From: Paraspadella gotoi
Taxonomy: Eukaryota > Chaetognatha
Reading direction: 5' to 3'
DNA: 64,000 nt
Assembly (NCBI GenBank): GCA_051294375.1
Contig: JBJCIZ010000239.1
Span: 739,721-803,720, forward strand
Position numbers and translations under genes: made by a program. The notes beneath the pieces were generated by a model. That model did not search any database. It saw only the letters and a list, made by a program, of their open reading frames with translations, and was not told the DNA's origin. Numbering within the stretch: position 1 is the stretch's first letter; every line of letters begins with the position of its first letter. Of this stretch, positions 36,658-48,200 are shown piece by piece.

Positions 36658-38928
36658 ATTTCGTCCCCAAGAGGCCGCGGCGGAGTTTGGTCGTCGGAAA
36701 GCTTCGAGTAAAATTGCATAGTGATTTTGTTAATTTGTTTTGGAGGGTCATTTGTTTTGTTTTTTTTTTTTTGGTTTTATCTATTTTGTTTTCGCCTTTT
36801 GTTTGGTAATTTATGTTTTTCAATTAAATTTTATGTTCTTTGTTTTTTGAGTTTTATTAATTTTGTTTCATATTGAATTTTGGTTTTGCCTTTTGTTTAG
36901 GTGTTTGCTTTTTCATTAAATTTTTTGTTTTCATTTGTGTTTTTTTGTTTTATATCTATTTTGTTTTATCTATTGATTTCTGGTTTTGTGCCCTTTTTGT
37001 TTTGTTTTTGCCTTTTTTCAATTATTTTGTTTCATTTTTTTTTTTTTGTTCTCACCAACCTACCCTAGCTCTGGCCTCAAGCCGACGAATACATCACGAG
37101 GTTCACAACGTCCACTAAATTCCGCGTTGAAACGTAGACCTGATGACGGGCCTCGGTTTTACGGCAGCCTGCAAACCGGCGTCGCGGATCCTGCAACGTC
37201 GGCGCGCGGCGGAATCATCTGACGAGGCGGCGCTCTTAGGGCGCTGCATATCCGGCGCCGTCGCGGGGCGCCGGTTATGCGACGTGTTATTGCTCAGGAG
37301 CCAGACCGACGGGGAGTGAGCGGAGTTGGTTAAGCATCGAAAGGGTGAGGTTTGGCAAAAATGGGGGAGAGGATGTATTGTATTTTTTGAAACTATTTAG
37401 TTATACTTCATAAATCTTTACTTTAACTGTTATAGCAATAACAGCCGGTGTTGCCTGTGACGCCATTCTGTGGGATGGGGCATCATCACTGTTGGTTTGG
37501 GGTTCCGACCCTTAGTAACGCCCTCTGTCTACTGGCACGGTTACACTGAGAACGGTCTACAGCTTTTGCAACAGCAGAGAGAGCAGTCGTTAGGACTGTG
37601 GATGGAACACTAGCGGATGGTGGTTTCCCCCTCTGAGCAATGGTATTGGCTGAACGGTGGATCGTGAGGCGGTGTCAATATTCCGCACAACTTGGCGGGC
37701 GGAATTATAACATTTTTTTACCAATTATGAAATAGTCTGCAATAAAAGTATTTTTTTTTTTTTCAAACCAAATTGATTTATGATGATAGATTTTTGATTA
37801 AATTCCTTTTCCTCAATGCATGGAATGATGGATATCTAATATTTAAAAAAAAATGATATATAAGAAATGATTAAAAAAATTTTTAAGAATTTTAATTTTT
37901 AAAATGGATTTTGATAAATATTAAAAATCGTTAGATGAAGGTTAGTATTGCAAAATTTTAGGAAAAATTTAAGAATAAATGGGTTAAAATAATTAAAAAA
38001 AAACTTTTTAAAAAATCATTTAATCATCATTTATTCAATAAATTGATTCAGTTTTATNNNNNNNNNNNNNNNNNNNNNNNNNTAATTTTCTTGATGTACA
38101 TCATTCCTCATCATTTAACAAACGAATTACGTAGTAATTTAAATTTAAATAAGTACAACTTCATTATGTTAATTTAACAATTAACTTTCCCACCAGGTCA
38201 TCGCCACCCCTCACCTGGGCGCCTCAACAATCGAGGCTCAAAAACGAGTGGCAGTCGAGATCGCCCAACAGTTCGTGGATCTCGCCCAGGGGAAGGCGCT
38301 CTTCGGCGCCGTCAACGCCCCCGCCGTCGCCAACACGCTCGATCCCCGCAGCGGCCCGTGGATTCGCCTCACCCAAGACCTCGGACGAGTTCTCTATTCG
38401 GCGGCGGCGCCATTCCCGACCGACGCCGTGGAGATCACTCTGACGGCGTTCGGCGCCGAGTTGGAAAAGGCGCGCTACTTGCTGAATTCCGCGCTGGTGG
38501 GCGTGTTGCACGCGGCCACGCCCAACGGGTTTAACCTCGTCAACGCCCCCTTGTTCGCCGCGGAGAAGAACATCTCCGCCAAGTTTGTCTACGGAGGCTC
38601 TGCTGCGCCGTGCTGCGTCGACGCTGCCGTAGAGCTCCGCGTCAGCGCAGCTGGACGAGAGTTCCACGTACTCGGCACGGCGTCGTCCACCGGCGCTCAA
38701 CTCCTGCGTCTAAACGACGCCGTTTTTAAATCCGGCGCGCCGTTGGATGGCGCCACTGTCGTCTTTAAAACGACGCCGGACGCGATTCCGCGAGTCTTGA
38801 CGTCCGTAATCGGAAAGGGGCGCGCCCTGGAATCGTTGACGGCGTCGGCGGCGTCTGAGGAAGGAAGCGTCTGGGCGACGTTGAAAGTTGACGGAGAGTT
38901 GGAAGCTGGTGCGCTGGAGATTCATTGA
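36658..38928 (+). CDS. PHGDH: PHGDH duplicate: noisy exons 3-4 and intact final exon
   Basis: The duplicate begins inside exon 3 at about 36658 (36658-36711), has an exon 4 copy with many indels at about 37059-37344, then a 25-N gap at 38058-38082, and then an intact final exon at 38197-38928 (244 residues, stop TGA). That exon encodes [20 protein letters not shown] with the catalytic His, then the C-terminal regulatory part seen in animal PHGDH. Nothing from exons 1-2 is present, so on its own this is not a gene; with exons 1-4 at 30561-32394 it completes one PHGDH. The sequence 35932-36655 just before it is AT-rich and not shared with the first copy. Confidence 0.9.
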
Positions 38929-39140
38929 AGGATCGATGGGTTCGTCGATTGCAACATCTTTGATGTTAGGAAATCAGCCACAAGAGGACGGGACACTTTA
39001 TGAAGCTTACATTTTCATTGTTTTTTCTTGTCATAAAACATATGCAACTTTTATGTTATTATTGTTAAAATTGTTTTTAAACTAGTGAAAATTTTTTAAA
39101 CATTTTCCTTACTCGTTTTAATGTCTACTATTTGCTTCAT

Positions 39141-39225
39141 TTTTAGAAACATCTAGTAATAATTTTTCGAATTATCACTCTGTTATAAACTTATTAAACA
39201 AACTAATAACGAAATCTCAAAAAAA
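39141..39225 (+). promoter_or_regulatory. Splice-acceptor-like site just upstream of PSAT1 start
   Basis: TTTGCTTCATTTTTAG at 39131-39146 looks like a 3' splice site and lies 80 bases before the PSAT1 ATG (39226), within the 297 bases separating it from the PHGDH stop. The same site exists in the first copy near 34030-34045. It could be the end of a 5' UTR intron or a spliced-leader acceptor. Confidence 0.4.
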
Positions 39226-42200
39226 ATGATCTTCTCGGGTTTGTCAACTTTGCTCCCGGCCGGCAAACTTCCTTTGGAGGTAAAGTCGCTTCATAATTAA
39301 ATATTAATGATTAATGTATTAAATCGAAACATCACAATTTTATTTAAGGTTTTGGAAAAAAGTTCAGGACGAAATGTTGAACTACCAAGAACCCGGATGT
39401 TCAGTAGATGGAGTTGTCCCATCGCGGGGCGGATTTCAACAACATCATCAACCAGGCCGAAAAGAATTTACGAGAACTTTGGAACATTCCCGACAATTAC
39501 AAGGTTTAATTTTTTTCCCCTTTGTTGGTCTGTCTGGTCGTCTCGCTTATTGTTTCATGATCTCACCATCTCTGATTGGTCGAGAGAGAAACCTCCTCTC
39601 TAGATGGTCGAGAGAGAGCAAAAGGTAGAAAAAGGCAGAAAAGGCCAAACGAGACGAGCTAGACAAGCTACACGATCAATCCGTTTCCGCGATGCCAGTT
39701 TTAATTAAAAAAAAAAAAAAAAATTACGACAAAGAAGAACGTTTATTTCCACGCGGGGGTTTTAAAATCATTTCATCTATTATCTCTCTATTAATTCAAC
39801 TAGTTCCACTCGCGAAAAAGACCAGATCGTCAATCCTGTTTGTGATTCGCGCTTTTCAACCTCCGTCAAGTCTCTGTGATAACAGGCGGCGGCGATGGCG
39901 GAACCTATGACGCGCCGTCTGTGATAAGTTTGAGGGCAAACCGTTGACCGAGGAACGAGGATTGATGGACGGCGCTGATGATAGGGGGGGGGGATGTGAT
40001 ACAGACGGAACGGAACTTTTAAGATCTGTTAATATTAACCGCTGTTTTGTTTTAAATTAAATTAAAATTAACCACCTTCTAACCATATTCGGAGACGGGT
40101 CCCCCCCCAAGCAATGAGTGACGGATTGTAGTCGGGGCTGAGCATGAGTAAACCCGCCTGCGTGTGGACGGTCGTAAACCGCTTTGGGGGCGTGGAAAAA
40201 CCCTCATTGGCCTGATTCTAAGCCGGGAACCCGTTCTATGGTTGCTAGAGGGGGTTAGAGAAAGTTGCGAATAGCAGTCCTTCAGCCCACTAAGCGTTAT
40301 CCACGACGGTCAGCAAACCTACAGTTTCAATGTTCAGATTCCTGACGCGAATTAGGTGTGATGACATAAAGCCACGCTCAACGCTCACTCTTATTGGTCA
40401 CTTGATAAATTATTTTCGTAAAACTTATTTAATTTTATTACCTATCATATTATTTACTATATTTGAATTCAAAAATTATTACTAAATAAATTAAATTTCA
40501 TATCAATTATGAATAATTATAATGAATAAATGAACGAAAACTTTTTGAATTAACGACGAGATAGGGATAATATCCTATTAGAGATATTGAAGCCAGGTAC
40601 TCCAGAAGTGGATAAACAAGACTACGAGAGAGTCTTTGATTGAAAAGCTTGTAGGGACCCGCTACGTCATTATCTTGTAAGAGCGATGGAAGCCTTAAAC
40701 CACCAAAAGCCCGTCCCAAAAGTCAAAAAGGATCAAGATAGCTTAATTTATTTATTTATTACATCGGTCATACCAATTTCGTACAAATAAAACAAGACCT
40801 TCAACAAAGCGCTGATCATGTTCTCGAACCGCCCAATGAAGTGGGGATGCTGCCGCAACATGCTCCCGTCGATAGCGACGGTGACCAAATCCCGCGGGAT
40901 GCGGCGAATGATGGCGGCGACGCCGGCCGCCGCCAAGTACGCCGCCCGAGTCGTCACCGTCTCGCAGACTTTCTTGATGATGCGACAGTTGTAATTGTCC
41001 ACGCCGCGAAGGCCAAAGTCTGTGGGGTTGGAGATCGTTGGGGGATGGGGTGAATACGACTCGGTCTCTCTCTCTCTCTCTTTTTAGTTGCGTCGCGTGT
41101 ATTCGCGGAGCAACTCTATCAGTTTTCGGTCGGTCGGTATGTCTGTCCCACTTATGTTAAAAATACAACTTGTTTATAATTGGTTGGTTATTTGTTAAGA
41201 CAGAAAAAACATCAAATCAAAGGGACTGCTTGTTTAAATCTTGAAACTATAAGGAATAAAAGACGAAATTTTGATGCAGTGTACCTTCGCCGCCACGAAA
41301 GCCGTCCTTACAGGGCGAGGCAGAGGAGGGGAGGAAGGGGGAAGGGGGAGAAGATGGATGGAGAGAGAGAGAGGGAAAAGAGATGGTGGCTGGGAGAGAG
41401 AGAAAGTGAAAATGACAGAAAGGGACAAATAAAGAGAGAGAGAGGGAGAAGAGATGGTGGTTGGAGAGAGGAAAGTGAAAATGACAGAAAGGGACAAATA
41501 GAGAGAGAGAGAGGGAGAAGAGATGGTGGCTGGGAGAGAGAGAGAGTGAAAATGACAGAAAGGGACAAATAGAGAGAGAGAGAGAGGGAGGGGAGATGGT
41601 GGCTGGGAGAGAGAGAGAGTGAAAATGACAGAAAGGGACAAATAAAGAGAGAGAGGGAAGGAGATGGAGACTGGGAGAGAGAGAGAGAGTGACAGAAAGG
41701 GACAAATAGAGAGAGAGGGAGGGAGATGGTGGCTGGGAGAGAGAGTGAAAATGACAGAAAGGGACAAATAGAGAGAGAGAGAGAGGGGAGATGGTGGCTG
41801 GGAGAGAGAGAGAGTGAAAATGACAGAAAGGACAAATAGAGAGAGAGGGGAAAAAAAGGCTGGGAGAGAGAGTGAAAATGACAGAAAGGGACTGAGAGAG
41901 AGAGAGAGGGAGGGGAGAAGAAGGCTTGGAGAGAGAGAGAGTGAAAATGACAGAAAGGGAAAATAAAAAGAGAGAGAAAGCGTAAAAATTACAAAGGGAA
42001 AAATAGAAAATGTGTTGCGCCACAGTAACTTTATTTTCACGTGTATTGATTACATGATATGACATGACATGACTAACAACTTTCTTTGCCATGTATTTAT
42101 GACATGCACTGCATCAAAATTCGTCTNNNNNNNNNNNNNNNNNNNNNNNNNCGAGAAGTGTTGTGGACTGAGCTTGAAAATGACAGAAAAGGGACAACAG

Positions 42201-45200
42201 TAGAGAGACGAGAGAGAGGAGATGGTGTGGGGACAGACTGACGCCGAGTGAAAATGGAAAAACTAGACAAGATACGACGAGAGATGGAGTGAAAAGAAGT
42301 GAGAACGAGATGGAAAATGACAGAAAGAGCTAGGAGAGAGAGAGAGGTATAAAATGCACATAAGGGAAAAAAATAGAAATGTGTTGCACCGACAGTACTT
42401 TAATTTTCACGTTGTATTTTGATTACATGATATGACTCGACCATAGACTAACAAACTTCTTTCCATGTATTTTATGACATGCACTGCATTCCTCGGTCGC
42501 TCTCTATCTGTGACATAATCTTCGTTGTGAATTTCCACTGAGACGCTTCGGCCATGATGGGACCCTTTTCGTTGGGTAGCAAAACTCCCTCCTGTAAAAA
42601 TAAATTGATAAAGATGTATATAACTATATATATTATAATTATATATTATATAATTATATAATATATAATTATCTATATTATATTGTGGTGGTATATTCAC
42701 ACCACCTCACATCCACAATCAATACCATTTGCTCAGAGGGGGAACACACCATCCCAGGCGCTGTGTTCCATCCACAGTCCTAACAACTTCCCTCTGCGTT
42801 GACAAAGCGAGACCGTCCTAGGGTAACCGCGCTAGTGAATGGATGCATCACTGAGGGTCGGAAGCCCCCAAAGCCAACAGTGGGCAACACAGGCAACCTG
42901 GCTGTTGCCATAAGTGGTGAGCCCTACTATCGAACACGCAACCTTCTCAGGGTACGCTACGACAAACGTCTATGCCCTGCCAACTTCGGGTATGCTACGA
43001 CAAACGCCTATGCCCCTGGGGTACGCTACGATAAAAGTCTATGCCCCCACAACTCGCACTCTTTCTCCCTCTCTCCCACTATGGTAAAAGTATTGTCAGA
43101 CACCTCTCAGGCTTGAGGAACCTGAGTGATGTCTTGGCCCGGGGATCCTGTGGTGGTATATTCACACCACCTCACATCCTCCATTGTTCAGCCAATACCA
43201 TTGGCTCAGAGGGGTAACACACCAGCCCAGGTGATGTGTTCCATCCACAGTCCTAACGACTTCCCTCTGCGTTGGCAAAGCGAGACTGTCCTAGGGTAAC
43301 CGCTCCAGTGAATGGATGCGTCACTGAGGGTCGGAAGCCCCCAAAGCCAACAGTGAGATGCCCCATCCCAATGGGCATCACAGGCAACCTGGCTGTTGCC
43401 ATAATATATTGATATAGTTATTGGGATTTTTTATTTCTATGTTTTTTTAATCTCCATTGGTTTCTATTTATCTCCATGAGTTTGTATTTATTATTCTCCT
43501 CACCTCATGAAGTTTAACTAGAATTAGCCGGACGACTTCGCCGATATAAGCTCCGCAAATCAATTTGCCGTAGACGTCTTTGCCGGGATCTTTGCTACTC
43601 TTATCCACCTGGCGTTTAAAAATGGAATTGTTTTTATCTGCTGATGAGGTTTACTAATAGTTCATTAGTATAATGTTGTTCGTTCCTCACTTTCAGAATT
43701 TTAATTAAAGTTAAATTTAGAATTTTTACTACGCTTTAATGGACAGGCCATGGTGGGTTAAGGCCACCATCCTTCTTACAAGGTCCATTCTCCTTACTCT
43801 ATTTTAATTTTACTAGTTTGGTTAAAGTTAGGGGTATTTAGGATTAGGGGCGGTAAGGGTTATGGTTAAGGGTGGTTAAATTTTCCCCTTTAATTCTGTT
43901 TATTACATAGTTGGTTTTAAAAACTTTTAAAATAATAATTTAATGGGTTAAATTTTACTTTCGCCGACCACGGTTTTGAAAAACCATTTAAAAAATATTA
44001 CTTAATTACCCTGAACCTAAACCATCTTAACCCTAACCACCCTTAACCCTAAACCACCCCTAAACCACTCTTAACCTTAACACCTCCCTAATTCCGGTCG
44101 GCAAAAGTCAAAGTAACCCATTTATGGTTTCATACATTTGATTTATTTAGTATCGAAGTCTCTTTTTTCCACAACGCCCCAACCTCCAAATACCCCTAAC
44201 CAACTCTCCAAACACCCCCCCCACCTGCCGATCGAACTCTGTCTTGTAGGCCTCCAACTCTCCGCAGGACTCTCCAAAGGCTCCCCACTCGGTGTCGATT
44301 ATCATGCACTCGATAGGATTCTTGGTACTGAGGCTTTTTTGATAGTCGCTCAGTTGACCCTTGTTGATGCCTGGTCGGAGATGGTTGCGTTTAAACATTT
44401 TTTTTTTTAGTTGCTCCGCTAGTATTGGTCGGTCTGTTGGTTTGGTATGTCTGTCCGTCGGTTCGTCCTACTTACATAAAAAATGCATATAATGCATATA
44501 AAATGCATATAATGCATATAATTCGCTGCTCATTTGTTAAGACAGGAAAAACCTCAAAATCTGTTACTGCGAGAACTCGCGGAGCAACTATAAAAAATCT
44601 ACCTTATCGACCTTAACCGGCTCATAACCTGGGGTGATGTTCTCCATTCTCTCCTGGTAGACCGCATTAGATCCGGTGCCAAGCATAACGCCGACGAGGA
44701 CGGTGCCCGTCGATGGACCGTATGCGCCGGCGAGCATCGTGGCGAGAGTGTCGTTAAGAAGCACCACGATCTGCGTTCGATAGACGTTTAAATGATTGGT
44801 TAAATAATAATAAGGTTTACGGGTATTGGTGGGTTACGCAGATATATTAATATTGTACGAATGAGAAATGATAAATTCTGCCATGACTGCCGCCCTTCTT
44901 CCTATGTTAATTAATCCGGGATTCACTAGGACGAGCTGAATCAGTTGCTGTAACGCGAATTTTAAAAGTATTAAATTGAAGAGGCTGTTTTACAGGCGCC
45001 ACACCCGCAGCGGTATCACCTCGTGCAGGGACAGCAGACAGCATGTTCATGTAGTCCAGAGCTTTGGATCTGGCAGTAGGCCCATGCCTACAGGCGGTTA
45101 CCCGGTCCATCCCACTTTCTACATGACAACCTCAGGGCCTCAACCAGGGACGCACATTGGGATGGTGCATTAGTCCACTGAGCCACTGAGGCGCTGCGAA

Positions 45201-48200
45201 AGAAACAGCTTTAATCCATCTGTGGTGATAGGACCACCAGACAGCCCGCCCCAGGACTCTCGCATATGAGAGTACGAAGCAGGGGGATGAAGCGCATGTC
45301 TCTCCGCTGAACCTCTCTTCATTCTGGTGGCCTTGCTTTGAGTGGCAGCTGCGTAGCTCAAACACATCAAGGCAGAGGAGTATTATCATGCCCGGGTTGC
45401 GTGTTCGGGATCACGTCGGGCTCACCATTAAGCAGCTGGTTTTACAGGGCGCCACACCCGCAGCGGTATCACCTCGTGGCGACAGCGAGACAGCATGTTC
45501 ATGTAGTCCAGAGCTTTGGATCTGGCAGTAGGCCCATGCCTACAGGCGGGTTACCCGGTCCATCCCACTTTCTACATGACAACCTCAGGGCTCGAACCAG
45601 GGACGCACATTGGGATGGTGCATTAGTCCACTGAGCCACTGAGGCGCTGCGAAAGAAACAGCTTTAATCCATCTGTGGTGATAGGACCACCAGAAAATAT
45701 TTTTTTACGTTATATCATATTTATTATTATTATTTTATATTATTTTTTTTTATCTCGGCTTAGGGGCCCCGTCTTGGGTGTGATAATCGTTTTACTATTG
45801 CTTTTTTTTCATCTTATTCCCGATCTCAAATTAATTTTCAGATTTCTATGGATATTTAACAGGATTAAAATTCTTTTAAATCTCCTTTACATTCGGCCAA
45901 AGCCAACCGCTCACCAAATCTCGGCAAGGATTAAAATTTTGTCAGATTTACCCTAACGTGACTCATTCCGTTCTTGTCCAGCGCCTCTTGCAGCATATGC
46001 GTGACGTCCTCACCAACCATGCCTTCGCAATCGTACCCTTTGGTCCAGTTTGTCAGAACCCCGCTTGACGGGCTGCTCTTTCGACATGGACAGGGGAAGC
46101 AAAACCCCATGCTGATCGTTTTTCCCTTAAGATGTTTTTTTTTTTTGGCAGAGGAATTGCTCGTGAGCGATTTTGCGATTTTGCTTTTTCGGATTACATA
46201 AGTTCAATTTAATTTAATCAATGCTTCAAATAATTTCATTTAAAATAAGGGGAAAGGATGGTTATTAGAGTAGAGCACTCAAAAACAAAACAAAATTTTG
46301 AATGATCAAACAAGGATGTTTAGCTGTAAGATAGTATGATTAACTAGCACAAAAAATATTTTGTTCATATTGTCTTGGGAACAAAATAGTAAAATATAAT
46401 ATATTCTTATAAAATAATAAATTTTAAAAATATATTTTTTTTAAAACTTTTAATAAAGATTCAGAGTCTTCATAAAAAGTTGAATCAAAAATATAAAACA
46501 TGTTATCAAAAATTCTGTCATCTTCAGCATTTAAAATGGGAAAAATGGTAAAAATTCATGACTTTTTTATTCTCTGTAGTAAACTCATTTTTTGCAATCC
46601 AAACATTAAAATATCATATAACATATTTTATAAAAGTTTTTTTTACAGTGAATCCAAATCTGTTCTTAAAAATAAAAAATAATTATTTGGAAATTTAATG
46701 ATTTTATAAGGATATTACTACATAAATAATTGAATTTACTATACTGTTATGCTGAAAAAAATTTTTTAAAAGAATTTAAAATTTGTTAATTACACGTCCA
46801 TAGGCAGCAAGAGATTATTAAGAGATTATTAAGAGATTATTAAGAGATTATTAAGAGATTATTAAGAGATTATTCAAAACGTTATTCTTTAACAGTTAAT
46901 TAAAATAATTCGGCTGAAAAATGGGTTCGATAAATGATATAGAAGCATTCAAAGGTTATTGTATTATTATAAATTTAAAAAATGTATATATTTTTTTACT
47001 TTACAATTTTTAAAAAAAAACGGATTCTGAAAGAGCTTGAAAAAATAAAATAAAAAAAATATTACAAGATTTTCATATTTTTATGTTTTATCATATAATA
47101 AGGATAAAAAGTGATTTAATTTGGGCCCGCCTTTACTATACTATACTACACTATCCAAAACCCCTAACCCGAACGATTCGGTAAAAAAATTCTACCCCGC
47201 GGCAGCCGACGAGTCAATTCCTCTGACCCAAGAAACGGAAATCGCGTCACATTCCATCAAAAACTTTTTCAGGTTTTTGGCGAGAAACTTCATTAGATCC
47301 TCGCCCTTTCCCGTCCGTAGTTCGCAGGGTAAGTTAATGCAGAGGCTTTGGTAATGGATGGAGCCGCTTTTGTAAGAGGAAGATGTCCACACGTAGTCGT
47401 TGTCGATGGCCACTGGAGAGGGAGTCGATGTAGGTCGAGGAGGGCAGATGATATTATTAATATTTTATTATTACTATGTTTTAGTAGTAGATTATGTATC
47501 CAAAAGAAACGCTTCCAAAATGGAACTAGGCATCTATCATAGTTACAACTTAAAAACTGTAATGTTCTAATCTTTCTTACTTTATATTAATAATATTTTA
47601 TATATTAGTAAAAAAATTTTTATCCTTATTTAATGTAGGATGTTCAAATTTAATAATAAATGTTTAAAATTAATACAATAAATAAATAATAATAAATGTT
47701 TAAAAATAAAGTCTAAACGGCTTCAGCTCGTTTTCTCATAATTTTAATCTCTCATTATTAAAAAACAAGTTTGAGCAAACAATGCCGGATCTGCCCACGA
47801 TCATTAGTGGTAAGCAGCTGATCAGTTAATTAATTAATTAAATAATATTATTTTTTTTTATTCATGTCAAAATCGTTTTCCATGTTGTCTCGCCTCTCAA
47901 TCACAAAACAACAATCTCAATTATAAGATTAATTAATTAATTACTTATTTATTAATAATTAATTAATGCAGCTTGAATTTACATTTAATATAAAAAAAAA
48001 GCATAATCAAATTGTAAAATAGATTTTTTGTTTTTCTCAATTTAAACTCATTTCCACTTAGACGATTCCATCGAAACTTGATTTCCAACTCAATCACTCG
48101 CTTTCCTACCCACACACAAAATTTCATTCCATCCACGAAAGTGTTTTTGCATAATTTATCATAATTCGATGTTCCGACACGATATAAGTGAATGCCCGAT

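Noticed and set aside
41234-42092. Minus-strand frames of up to 281 residues
   Set aside because: They cross the AGATGGTGG minisatellite and consist of repeated Ser/Leu/Phe units; the true hexokinase exons lie on either side.
46803-46875. CRISPR-like regular repeat
   Set aside because: The units are contiguous 11-mers without spacers, and the genome is eukaryotic.
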